Shown here: positions 53,751-64,000 of the stretch, in pieces
Layout of the letters: each line of letters starts with the position of its first letter
How positions within the stretch are numbered: position 1 is the stretch's first letter
Source: Microbacterium sp. TNHR37B
GTDB lineage: Bacteria > Actinomycetota > Actinomycetes > Actinomycetales > Microbacteriaceae
DNA length: 64,000 nucleotides
Assembly (NCBI RefSeq): GCF_001620065.1
Contig: NZ_LQGV01000003.1
Span: 496,001-560,000 of the forward strand
Direction: 5' to 3'
The notes under the pieces: model-generated
What the model saw: the letters and a program-made list of their open reading frames with translations, nothing else
Told to the model about the DNA's origin: nothing
Databases searched by the model: none
Translations under genes and position numbers: made by a program

Positions 53751-55406
53751 TCAGTCGGAGAGCCAGGTCGAGTAGAACGAGGGGCGTCCCACCGATTCCG
53801 TGGCGAACCCGTGCACCTTCGCCGTGAGACCGAACACCTGCGGCTCCTCGAAGATCGGGAGGATGTAGGCGTTCTCGGCCAGGTGCTTCTGCGCTGCCTC
53901 CGAAGCCGCCTGCCGCTCCGGCGTCGTGGGCTCCGACGCGATGTCGCTCAGCAGCGCGTCCAGCTCCTCGTCGCCGACCGTGCCGTCCTCGGGGTCGAGG
54001 TTCAGCAGCGTGTTGCGGTTCTTGGAGAAGTACTGCGACTTGAGGACGTCGAAGTCCGCGCGTCCGACCATCGAGTGGTACACCTGGATCGTGCTCTGGT
54101 CGAGCGAGGCGGCCGTCTGCGCCGCCTGGTCACCGGGGAAGAGCGTCACGGTGATGCCGAGCTTTGCCAGCTGCTCCTGGATGAGGGTCACGACCTCCTT
54201 CGAGCGGGGCTGGGGAAGGGCTTCGTTGAAGGCGAGCGTGAGCTTCTCGCCGTCCTTCACCCGCACGCCGTCGGCGCCCACCGTCCAGCCCGCTTCGTCG
54301 AGCAGGCGCGCCGCCTTGTCGGGGTCGTAGGCGTAGTACTCCGATGTGTCGAGGTAGCCGAGCGCAGTCTGGGCGAGGGCACCGGTGGCCAGCGGATAGT
54401 TGTCGGTGAACAGCGTCTCGACGATCTGCTTCCGATCGATCCCGGCGATGAGGGCTTGGCGCACCCGGACGTCGGACAGGCGCGGCTCGCGGAACCGGAA
54501 GCTCAATCCGTTGTTCACCCCGTTGGTCGCGGCGGCGTGCAGGGAGAGGCCGTTCGCGGCGAACTGTGCCTCGTCGGGGGCTTCGATCGAGCGCGCGATG
54601 TCCGCCTGGCCCGACACGACGGTGCCGACCCGGACGCTGTCCTCCGCCGCGACGACGTAGTCGATGCCGGCGAGGTACGCCGCCCCCTGGTGCTCGAGCG
54701 AAGGCGGAGCCCAGTCGTATTCCTTCCGGGCGGTGAGCCCGGTGGAGGTGCCGATCTCCTCGGAGGCGACGACGAAGGGCCCGCTGCCGATGATCTCGTC
54801 GGCGTTGCCGGGGCCGAACTGCTCGCTCGTGCGGTCGAGCGTGGCATCGGAGAGGAGGCCCGAGTTGATCGTCGAGACGGCTTGTGCGAAGCCGGGCGAG
54901 GGCGCGGTGAAGTGGAACACCACGGTGTCGTCGCCGGTGACCTCGCCGTGGTCGTAGTTGTTGATCGCCTCCGACACCGGGAGCGCGCGATCGGTGTCGC
55001 CCTTGCCGTAGAGGTCGATGTTCTTCACGACGTTCTCCGGCGTGAGCGGAGAGCCGTCGGAGTAGGTGACGTCGTCGCGGATCGTGAAGGTGTACTCGGT
55101 CGCGTCGTCGTTCACCTCGTACGCGGTGGCGATCCACGGCTCCAGCTCGAGGGTCTCGGGGTTCTGGTACAGCAGCCGGTCGGTGATGTTGTTGACGATG
55201 CCGCCGTTGGGGTAAAAGCCGGCCGACGGCGGGTACAGCGTCGACCAGGCCTGCGGCTCGAGGTAGGTGAGGGTGCCGCCGGTCTGCGGCTCTCCCGCGG
55301 CTCCCGAAGGCGAGGCCTCCGGGGCGCCCGAGGCGCATCCGGCGATGAGGGCGGCGACGGCCGCGGTCGCGGCGACGGTGAGGACCACTCGGGTGATTCG
55401 GGACAT
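53751..55406 (-). CDS. peptide-type ABC substrate-binding lipoprotein (KPN_01854-type)
   Basis: A 551-residue family 5 solute-binding protein with a lipoprotein signal (lipobox LIAGC). ATG 55406 has AGGAGA upstream. It opens the cluster; the following permease starts 52 bp later. The ligand is unknown but should be an amide- or peptide-like compound processed by the monooxygenase and M20 enzyme. Confidence 0.92.
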   Translation of the reverse strand: MSRITRVVLTVAATAAVAALIAGCASGAPEASPSGAAGEPQTGGTLTYLEPQAWSTLYPPSAGFYPNGGIVNNITDRLLYQNPETLELEPWIATAYEVNDDATEYTFTIRDDVTYSDGSPLTPENVVKNIDLYGKGDTDRALPVSEAINNYDHGEVTGDDTVVFHFTAPSPGFAQAVSTINSGLLSDATLDRTSEQFGPGNADEIIGSGPFVVASEEIGTSTGLTARKEYDWAPPSLEHQGAAYLAGIDYVVAAEDSVRVGTVVSGQADIARSIEAPDEAQFAANGLSLHAAATNGVNNGLSFRFREPRLSDVRVRQALIAGIDRKQIVETLFTDNYPLATGALAQTALGYLDTSEYYAYDPDKAARLLDEAGWTVGADGVRVKDGEKLTLAFNEALPQPRSKEVVTLIQEQLAKLGITVTLFPGDQAAQTAASLDQSTIQVYHSMVGRADFDVLKSQYFSKNRNTLLNLDPEDGTVGDEELDALLSDIASEPTTPERQAASEAAQKHLAENAYILPIFEEPQVFGLTAKVHGFATESVGRPSFYSTWLSD

Positions 55407-55527
55407 GGCGTCTCCTGGCTGCTCCCGAGACCCGCGAAGGCGGGCCGGGAGGACGGGTGAGAAGGGAGGGTGTGCGGTGAGGCGATCCACAGCCCATCAC
55501 GGCTCGCGCCGCGCCCACCACCGCGGA

Positions 55528-55606
55528 CGTCACGGAGCGTCCCGGAACGTCATGTGACGTAGGACGGCGTCACATATCGGCGGGGGGAGGCGTCACACAG
55601 CGTCAG
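55528..55606. promoter_or_regulatory. phased CGTCA repeats upstream of the ABC cluster
   Basis: CGTCAC/T/G occurs at 55528, 55548, 55568, 55591 and 55601. The first three are exactly 20 bp apart. The copy at 55548 is part of a palindrome, ACGTCATGTGACGT (55547-55560). The rest of 55407-55636 has no gene. They are probably binding sites for a regulator of the cluster. Confidence 0.55.
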
Positions 55607-55636
55607 AAACGGCCCGCGGCGCGGGCCGATCCGGCA

Positions 55637-58066
55637 TCATTCGCGCGTCAGGAGGGTCACCGGGTACCGCGCGAACAGCTCGCCCGCCGGTACCGCTCCG
55701 CCGTCGTGCTCCGCACCGGTGAGCGCATCGGTCCACCGCCCGCTCGGCAGCATCACGACCGTGTCGCCCCACCCGCCCCGCGCCGTCAGGCCCATCGGCA
55801 GACGGGTCACCGCGGCGATCGCGCCACCGCGGTCGAACGCGATCACGTGGGACGCCGCGGCGCCGACCGCGGGAAGCGGGGCGTACCGGTGGAAGAGGTC
55901 GGCCCGGTCGCGCCGCAGGCGCAGCGCGCGAGAGACCACGAGTGCTTTCGCCGCGCCCGAGTCGTCGATCGGGGGGAGCTCTCCCCGATCGAGGTCGTCG
56001 AGCACCCCGGCACGCACCGCATAGTCGACGGGGCGACGGTTGTCGGGGTCGACGAGCGAGAGGTCCCACAGTTCCGTGCCCTGGTAGACGTCGGGCACGC
56101 CCGGCCCCGCCAGTTGCAGGAGCTTGGCGGCGAGCGCGTTCGATCGGCCTGCCGCCTGGATCGCGGCGACGACCTCGTCGACCACGGGGGCCGCCTGCCC
56201 GTGTGCGGCGGCGACGAGGGCGTCGATCCGCGCCTCGAACGCGTCGTCCGGGTCGGCCCATGACGTGCGCTCGGCCGACTCGCGCGCGGCCTTCACCGCG
56301 TAGGCCCGGAGCCGTTCCTCCGACGCCGGCCAGGCTCCCACGATCGCCTGCCAGACGAGGTTGTCGAACGGACCGTGGCCCGTCGAGGCGATCTCCCGCA
56401 GCCGGCCGAGAACATCCGACCATCGCTCGGGGATCTCCGCCAGCACCGAGAGCCGGGCGCGAACGTCTTCGCTGCGCTTGGTGTCGTGCGTCGTCAGGGC
56501 CGTCATCGCGGTCGGCCACGCCGACTGGCGACGCTGCGCGGCGTCGTGGAACTCGTCCACACCGAGTGCGAACTGCGAGGGGTCGCCTCCCACCTCGGTC
56601 AGCGTGCCCAGCCGCGTATACCGGTAGAACGCCGCGTCCTCCACGCCCTTGGCCATGACCGGCCCCGTCGTCTGCATGAATCGTCGCGAGAACTCCAGGC
56701 CCGGGTCGAGGAGCGCTGCCGCGATCGCCGCGATCGCCGCAGCGTGCTCCGGATGACGCGAGACCGCCTCGTCGGCGGCGTGACGCACGTGCTCGCCGCC
56801 CGCGGGAAGGTACGACCGGTACACCGGGAAGGCAGCCAGCAGCGCGACGAGCCCGGACCGCAGTTCCTCGTCGCTGACGGCATCGCGCAGCCGCGTCGGC
56901 GCGCACCGCACGAGCCGCGCCACCTCGGCCGCTTGCGACGTCTCCGCGACGACACGCTTGGTCTCGGCGATCATCTCCGGCCAGGGCGATGCGGGCGGGA
57001 GGCCCGTCGCCGCGCGCAGCCGGTCGTCGAGGGCGGTCAATCCCGCCTCGCCGCCGGCGTCGATGAGTACCCGATCGATCTCCGCCATCGCGTCGTAGCC
57101 GGTGGTGCCGTCGGTGGCCCACCACGAGGGCAGCGTCTCGCCGTACTCCAGGATCTTCTCCACGGCGACGAACGGCGCGGCGCCGGTGGCGGCCGACACC
57201 GCGGCGGCGAGGTCGTCGAGGTAGCGTCCGGGGTCGGCGAGCCCGTCGGGGTGATCGATGCGGAGCCCGTCGACGAGCCCCTCCCGGAACCAGCGCAGCA
57301 CCTCGGCATGGCTCGCGGCGAAGACGTCCGCATCCTCCACGCGGACCCCCGCGAGGGAGGTGATCGTGAAGAACCGCCGGTAGTTCAGGACGGCGGCCTC
57401 GTCTCGCCACGACGCGAGCCGCCAGTGCTGCTGGTCGAGCACGCGGAGCACCGTGTCGGGGTCGCTCGTCGGTGCGGCGGGGGCCGTGCCCGCGGCCAGC
57501 GGAAGGACGAGATCGAAGTACCGGGCGTGACCGAAGGGCGCTTCCTCCCCGACCCCCTCGGGGGAGACGCGGAGTTCGCCGCGGGCCACCACATCGTCGA
57601 CCGCGCTGCCGAGGACGGGCAGCCAGACGCGGCCGTCGCCCACCTCCCAGTCGATGTCGAACGCCGACGCGTGAGGCGACGTCCGCCCTTCACGCAGCAC
57701 CGCCGCCCACCACGGGTTCTGCATCGGGTCGCCGACGCCCTGGTGGTTCGGGACGATGTCGACGAGCACGCCCAGCCCCGCTTCGTGCGCCGCCACCGCC
57801 AGACGAGCCAGTGCCTCCGGGCCGCCGCGGGCGTCGTCGACACGCGTCGGGTCGACGACGTCGTAGCCGTGCTCCGAGCCGCGCGAGGCCTGCAGGATCG
57901 GCGACAGGTAGACGGTGTCCACGCCCAGGCGCGCCAGGTACGGCACGAGCCGGGTGGCCTCGTCGAGGTCGAACGACCCGGTGATCTGCAGCCGATACGT
58001 CGACCGCGGCGTGCGCGCGGCCGCAACGGTGCTCGTCGTCGCCGCGGAAGCCGCTCGGTCGGTCAT
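55637..58066 (-). CDS. treY: malto-oligosyltrehalose synthase
   Basis: An 809-residue GH13 enzyme that turns the reducing end of maltodextrins into a trehalose linkage. STYRLQITGSFDLDEA and YLSPILQASRGSEHGYDVVD are typical N-terminal TreY blocks; the catalytic aspartate lies in DGLRIDHPDGL, and VEKILEYGE carries the acid/base. It follows glgX closely (14 bp after its stop). ATG 58066. Confidence 0.96.
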   Translation of the reverse strand: MTDRAASAATTSTVAAARTPRSTYRLQITGSFDLDEATRLVPYLARLGVDTVYLSPILQASRGSEHGYDVVDPTRVDDARGGPEALARLAVAAHEAGLGVLVDIVPNHQGVGDPMQNPWWAAVLREGRTSPHASAFDIDWEVGDGRVWLPVLGSAVDDVVARGELRVSPEGVGEEAPFGHARYFDLVLPLAAGTAPAAPTSDPDTVLRVLDQQHWRLASWRDEAAVLNYRRFFTITSLAGVRVEDADVFAASHAEVLRWFREGLVDGLRIDHPDGLADPGRYLDDLAAAVSAATGAAPFVAVEKILEYGETLPSWWATDGTTGYDAMAEIDRVLIDAGGEAGLTALDDRLRAATGLPPASPWPEMIAETKRVVAETSQAAEVARLVRCAPTRLRDAVSDEELRSGLVALLAAFPVYRSYLPAGGEHVRHAADEAVSRHPEHAAAIAAIAAALLDPGLEFSRRFMQTTGPVMAKGVEDAAFYRYTRLGTLTEVGGDPSQFALGVDEFHDAAQRRQSAWPTAMTALTTHDTKRSEDVRARLSVLAEIPERWSDVLGRLREIASTGHGPFDNLVWQAIVGAWPASEERLRAYAVKAARESAERTSWADPDDAFEARIDALVAAAHGQAAPVVDEVVAAIQAAGRSNALAAKLLQLAGPGVPDVYQGTELWDLSLVDPDNRRPVDYAVRAGVLDDLDRGELPPIDDSGAAKALVVSRALRLRRDRADLFHRYAPLPAVGAAASHVIAFDRGGAIAAVTRLPMGLTARGGWGDTVVMLPSGRWTDALTGAEHDGGAVPAGELFARYPVTLLTRE

Positions 58067-58080
58067 GGGCACTCTTGGTC

Positions 58081-60291
<2,211 letters not shown>

Positions 60292-60408
60292 GTGAACCTC
60301 CCGGAGCCCACACTACTTCTCGGGAGAGACACCGCGATGCGCAGGCCTCGACCGTTGACACCGGTCGGGTTTCGTGCGACGCGTCACCTCTTCCCGCTCT
60401 CGGGCATC

Positions 60409-60483
60409 GAGAACACATGCTCTCCCCGAGCGCACCCGTTACGCACGCCCGCGACGTATGCGTTGGATGAGAGCATGTGCTCT
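60409..60483. promoter_or_regulatory. two near-identical 14-bp palindromes upstream of glgX
   Basis: AGAACACATGCTCT (60410-60423) and AGAGCATGTGCTCT (60470-60483), 60 bp apart, are 13/14 identical when one is inverted. Each is itself palindromic. They flank the region ahead of glgX and are a plausible paired operator, perhaps looping. The rest of 60292-60511 shows no gene. Confidence 0.45.
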
Positions 60484-60511
60484 GGCGGAAGAGGGGCGGG
60501 GCGGGGCGGAG

Positions 60512-61009
60512 TTAGCGCAGCAGGCCGAGCTGGTCCTCGAGGTACTCGGCGAGCGGACGCGTGGCGCCGGCGGCGCTCCAGCGCACCAGCGGCCCGTGAA
60601 CGGGATCGCCGGTCAGCGGACCGGAGACTCCCCCGGCATCCACCGTGGCGAGGTCGAGCCTCTGCCAGCCGAGATGGACGATCTGTCCGTCGGCGAACCC
60701 CCCGCGGGCCGCCGCGGCCGCCCGGGCGGCACGGTCCCGCTGGGATTCCGCCGTGAATCCGCGGACGGCCTCGCTCCGCGCGCGCAGAACCTGCCCGACG
60801 GCGTAGACCGCGTCGTCCGCGACGAGGAAGATGCCCAGGTGCCAGGCCTCGCCGACCGCGACGATGCGCGGGGCGCGCCCGAATCCCAGGAGCCTGCGGG
60901 CCGTAGCCCAGTCGCCGAGGGCCTCGCGTGGTGCGCCCGCCAGTCGCGCGCGCACCACGTCGAAGAGACCCGCCGCAGGGGGTGGAGCGTCATCCGTCAC
61001 GCCGACCAT
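60512..61009 (-). CDS. conserved hypothetical protein
   Basis: A 165-residue protein, not recognised beyond a general resemblance to uncharacterised actinobacterial proteins. It is Ala/Arg/Gly-rich with a hydrophobic core (RIVAVGEAWHLGIFLVADDAVY) and no membrane span. ATG 61009 or in-frame GTG 61000 are both possible. Confidence 0.65.
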   Translation of the reverse strand: MVGVTDDAPPPAAGLFDVVRARLAGAPREALGDWATARRLLGFGRAPRIVAVGEAWHLGIFLVADDAVYAVGQVLRARSEAVRGFTAESQRDRAARAAAAARGGFADGQIVHLGWQRLDLATVDAGGVSGPLTGDPVHGPLVRWSAAGATRPLAEYLEDQLGLLR

Positions 61010-61104
61010 TGTTTCGCCTGGAATCGCTGACGCGGGCCCCTCGGGTGAGAACCCGCGTCACTCGGTGCTGGAACGGTGAAATTCCTAGGTAAACAAGGTA
61101 GTCT

Positions 61105-61245
61105 GGCATTGGAACGCATGTGCGCCCGCACGGATGCCCCCCAGCTCCACCTGCGGCCGTTCCCCCAAACGGCTTCGGCGTTGCGATCCAGGTTCCCCTC
61201 AGGAGCCATCGCTGATGTCCGCTCCTGAGGGGAACCTTTCTCGTC
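61105..61245 (+). ncRNA. candidate 6C-like small RNA
   Basis: A TAGTCT (61099-61104) -10-like box precedes two hairpins with C-rich loops: CCGCA/TGCGG (61126-61156) with a six-C loop, and GCCGTT/AACGGC (61156-61173) with a five-C loop. A 17-bp perfect terminator stem follows. Two C-loop hairpins are the hallmark of the actinobacterial 6C RNA family. An alternative fold for the first hairpin exists. No ORF fits. Confidence 0.5.
61190..61237 (+). terminator. strong intrinsic terminator
   Basis: A perfect 17-bp stem (61190-61206 with 61221-61237) around a 14-nt loop, followed by TTTCT. It lies in a gap without genes, so it should end a small RNA. Confidence 0.8.
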
Positions 61246-61270
61246 ATTGATTGCCAGACGGGACGTTGTG

Positions 61271-61359
61271 GCCCCAGTCCCCCCGGATCCGCCTGGCTCA
61301 CCAACCTCCCCCCGGTGGTTGGTGCTGATGACACAATACATGTCCCCCATTCGGGGGAC
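61271..61359 (+). ncRNA. second C-rich-loop hairpin cluster
   Basis: CCAG/CTGG (61274-61296) with six C in the loop, then CACCAACC/GGTTGGTG (61299-61324) with CCCCCC in the loop, then GTCCCCC-ATTC-GGGGGAC (61342-61359). It resembles another 6C-like unit directly downstream of the first, though without an obvious terminator T-run. The rest of 61010-61495 contains only a 9-bp stem (61028-61060) and TAGATT (61382-61387) for the next gene. Confidence 0.35.
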
Positions 61360-61495
61360 AAACTCGAATCGCTAAATTGCGTAGATTCGTTTCAGCAGCA
61401 CTCGGACTCTGGGGGGAGACCCGAGCCCGTCCAGCACCTGGCGGTCAAGTAAACAGCTGGGGATACCGCTCCCGGATCATAACGAAGAGGCCCGA

Positions 61496-62413
61496 ATGTC
61501 TTCGAGCTCCGATCTCCTCGCGTCGCCCCCGAAGGCGAAGCGGCTCTCCACCATGGCCGGAAACACCCGGCCGACCGTCGTCTGGGGGGCGGTGATCCTC
61601 TGCACCGGTATCCTCATCGCTGCCCTCACCACCACCGACCCGATCTGGTGGCACCTGCACTTCAGCCGCCTCGGCATGTTCGCGAACTTCTCCGGCGCCA
61701 CCTTCAACGGTGGCGTCGTCCTCAGCGGCGCAGTGATCGCCGCCGCCTCCGTGCCCTTGGCGGTGCACCTCGAGACCGGGCTCGCCGCCGGCCGCATCCG
61801 TGACCCGCGCTCGGCGCGCATGCTGCCGCCGCTGTTGATCGCCCTGGGGGCGAGCCTGTCGACGATCGGGATCATCCCCCTGACGCTCAACGAGTTCCTC
61901 CACGACCGCGCCGCCAACGGCGTGCTGCTCAGCTTCCTCGGCCTCGTGATCTTCAGCCGACGCACTCTTCCCGAGCTTCCCCGCTTCCTGACCCGCTCGG
62001 CCATCGTCGCCATCGTGCTCCTGTCGGTCGGCATCGCCCTCATGGTCACCGGGATCATCAACCTCGCCGCGTTCGAAGTGCTCGCTTTCGGGTCGGTGCT
62101 GTCGTGGGTGCACCTGCTCGAGCGCTCGATCGCGCGCCTGGGTGCAGCCCCCGCCGTCGCCCCGGTCGCGGAGGCCGACACCGCGGAGCTTCCGGCACCG
62201 CGCCGCCACGCTGACACGATCGCGCGGGGAGCGCGTCGCCGTCTCCCGGCCTCGGTCGGCACGCCCCGGGTGCGTGCCGCGGCACTCACCGCGAGCCGCG
62301 TCGACCATCGACGCACCCCGCAGCGATGGGCTCGGGGGCGCACGCGCTCATACTCGCTCGCGCGTCAACGGGGACGCGCTGGCGAGATGCCGAGCCCCCT
62401 CCTGACCGTCTGA
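61496..62413 (+). CDS. six-span membrane protein (DUF998-like)
   Basis: A 305-residue protein with about six transmembrane helices (residues ~25-225) and an Arg-rich cytoplasmic tail. HFSRLGMFANFSGATFNGG resembles DUF998 proteins. GAGG precedes ATG 61496 and TAGATT (61382) could be its -10, giving a ~100-nt leader. Function unknown. Confidence 0.78.
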   Translation: MSSSSDLLASPPKAKRLSTMAGNTRPTVVWGAVILCTGILIAALTTTDPIWWHLHFSRLGMFANFSGATFNGGVVLSGAVIAAASVPLAVHLETGLAAGRIRDPRSARMLPPLLIALGASLSTIGIIPLTLNEFLHDRAANGVLLSFLGLVIFSRRTLPELPRFLTRSAIVAIVLLSVGIALMVTGIINLAAFEVLAFGSVLSWVHLLERSIARLGAAPAVAPVAEADTAELPAPRRHADTIARGARRRLPASVGTPRVRAAALTASRVDHRRTPQRWARGRTRSYSLARQRGRAGEMPSPLLTV

Positions 62414-62443
62414 TCGACGCCCCGCGACGGGCGCCGACAGGTC

Positions 62444-63994
62444 TCAGATCCCGCCGTCGATCGAGCGGCTGTACACCTCGGGTTCCTCGGGGACCATCAC
62501 CGGGGTGTCCCGGTTGAGACTGCGGCCCGAGAAGAACGGCTTCGCGCGCGGGAACAGGAACCACACGATCATCAGGACGACGCCCACCAGCAGCGCGCCG
62601 ATGCCGACGACGAACGTTCCGCCGATACCCAGCAGCTCCGTGCTGCCGTAGTCCACCGCCCACATGTCGATCGCCGACTGCACGAACGCGTAGGTGAGCA
62701 TGAGGGCCCCGAGGAGTGGCAGCACGAGGCGATAGACGACGTTGCGCGCCGACGTGAACAGCTCCCGTCGGAAGTACCAGACGCAGGCGTATCCGGTGAT
62801 GGCGTAGTAGAAGGCGATCGCCAGCCCCAGCGACAGGATCGAGTCCTGGAGGATGTTGTCGCTCAGCATCGTCATGGCGACGTAGTAGAGCGAAGCGACG
62901 ACGCCCATGACGAGCGTCGAGAAGGACGGCGTCTTGTAGCGCGGATGCACGTCCTTGAACCGCGCGGGGAGCGCCCGGTACACACCCATCGCAAGGGTGC
63001 CGCGCGCGGTCGGCAGGATCGTCGTCTGGGTGGAGGAGACCGCCGAGATGAGCACCGCGACCACGAGGAGCCAGCCGAACGGTCCGAGGAGACCGTCTTT
63101 GATGGCGATGAAGATGTCGTCCGCGTTGTTCTCGTTGCCCAGGCCCACGCCCGACTCTCCGAGCCCCGCGTACATCATCGCGGCGATCGTGACCGACACG
63201 TAGGTGACCAGCAGCAGCACGCACGTGAGGAGGGCGGCCAGGCCCGGGATGCGCTTGGGGTCCTTCGTCTCTTCGTTCAGCGCCAGGCAGGTGTCCCAGC
63301 CCCAGTAGATGAACAGCGCGAGCAGGATCGCCTCGGTGAACCCGCCCCAGTCGGTGAAGGCGAGCGGGTTCATCCACTCCCAGTCGAACGGCGTCGGGTT
63401 CGGCGCCGACCCGGTGAAGAACTGCGTGAGCGCGGCGATGACGAAGATGCCCAGGGCGACGTACTGCACGCCGAGGAGGATGTTCTGGATGCGCTCGCCG
63501 ATCTCCACGCCGCGCCAGCTGATGTAGGTCATCGCGGCGATGAAGGCGACGGCGACCAGGATGATGCGCCAGTCGTTGTTCTCGAAGCTGAGCCCGAACA
63601 GGTCCCAGAAGTAGATCGAGGCGATTTGGGCCAGATTGGCGAGCACGACCATCCCGGCCACCGCGACACCCCAGCCGCCCATCCACCCCACCCATGGACC
63701 GAACGCCTTCGTCCCCCAGGTGAAGGTCGTGCCGCAGTCGGGCACCGCGTTGTTGAGCTCCCGGTAGGCGAAAGCGATGAACAGCATCGGCACGAACGCG
63801 ATGACGAATGCGATCGGCGCCTGGGCCCCGACCGCGACCACGACCCAGCCGAGCGTGGCGACCAGGGAGTAGACGGGCGCCGTGGATGCCAGCCCGATCA
63901 CCGTGGATCCCCACAGTCCCAGCGTGCCGGCGGCGAGCCCCTTGCCGTCGCTGCGTTCCAATCGGATCGGTGTCGTCGAGCCGAAGTCGCTCAT
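62444..63994 (-). CDS. APC family amino acid permease
   Basis: A 516-residue transporter with about 12 spans. The N-terminal LGLWGSTVIGLASTAPVYSL is the APC substrate-binding first helix. TYISWRGVEIGERIQ and SSTQTTILPTARG are typical. It probably imports an amino acid or amine. ATG 63994 lies 6 bp from the window edge, so upstream regulation is not visible. Confidence 0.92.
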   Translation of the reverse strand: MSDFGSTTPIRLERSDGKGLAAGTLGLWGSTVIGLASTAPVYSLVATLGWVVVAVGAQAPIAFVIAFVPMLFIAFAYRELNNAVPDCGTTFTWGTKAFGPWVGWMGGWGVAVAGMVVLANLAQIASIYFWDLFGLSFENNDWRIILVAVAFIAAMTYISWRGVEIGERIQNILLGVQYVALGIFVIAALTQFFTGSAPNPTPFDWEWMNPLAFTDWGGFTEAILLALFIYWGWDTCLALNEETKDPKRIPGLAALLTCVLLLVTYVSVTIAAMMYAGLGESGVGLGNENNADDIFIAIKDGLLGPFGWLLVVAVLISAVSSTQTTILPTARGTLAMGVYRALPARFKDVHPRYKTPSFSTLVMGVVASLYYVAMTMLSDNILQDSILSLGLAIAFYYAITGYACVWYFRRELFTSARNVVYRLVLPLLGALMLTYAFVQSAIDMWAVDYGSTELLGIGGTFVVGIGALLVGVVLMIVWFLFPRAKPFFSGRSLNRDTPVMVPEEPEVYSRSIDGGI

Positions 63995-64000
63995 GTCGTC

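Noticed and set aside
55407..55636. A riboswitch ahead of the ABC cluster
   Set aside because: Phased CGTCA repeats and palindromes fit protein binding; no known riboswitch core motif was found.

Overview
The window is high-GC DNA of an actinobacterium, most likely a Microbacteriaceae member close to Microbacterium. This is judged from codon bias, the gene families present, and the many genes that start 6-8 nt after a TAnnnT -10 box (leaderless mRNAs). Almost all of it is coding. I see no rRNA, tRNA, CRISPR array, integrase or insertion sequence.

Layout. Positions 1-10756 hold an Lrp/AsnC regulator divergent from a DUF6421-SDR pair, an MFS exporter divergent from threonine aldolase, a large secreted PKD/LamG protein and a DivIVA-like coiled-coil protein. 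Positions 10856-14994 hold an M3 peptidase, a membrane AlbA_2-domain protein, a degenerate Nudix protein and a small esterase. Positions 15013-22490 hold an ABC-F ATPase with a structured leader, then lhr and nei2 (DNA repair). Positions 22500-25606 hold small genes (YitT, beta-helix, nuclease-like, DUF1304, LysR-type sensor domain).

Positions 25616-31371 hold the most unusual locus, a minus-strand cassette. It encodes an ECF-type sigma factor, a small beta-rich protein, an intracellular subtilase with five NPFTKS repeats, and a TPR-CHAT (caspase-like) protease. The same 17-bp sequence occurs before the sigma gene and just after the CHAT gene, where it precedes about 240 nt full of hairpins. 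This looks like a protease-sigma signalling or defence module with a possible linked RNA.

Positions 31418-44151 hold a glutamine amidotransferase, xylose genes (xylB, xylA, ROK regulator with operator), and a LacI regulator divergent from a CUT1 sugar ABC transporter, a GH3 glycosidase and an acetyltransferase. Together they look like a xylo-oligosaccharide or beta-glucoside uptake block. Positions 44162-60291 carry treZ, then treY and glgX. About 9.7 kb lies between treZ and treY: a tightly overlapping peptide-type ABC transporter / luciferase-like monooxygenase / AhpD-like / VOC / M20 cluster, apparently inserted into a trehalose operon and with its own promoter carrying phased CGTCA repeats.

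Positions 60512-63994 hold a hypothetical gene, a 486-bp non-coding stretch with two pairs of C-rich-loop hairpins (one followed by a strong terminator, resembling actinobacterial 6C RNA), a six-span membrane protein and an APC permease.
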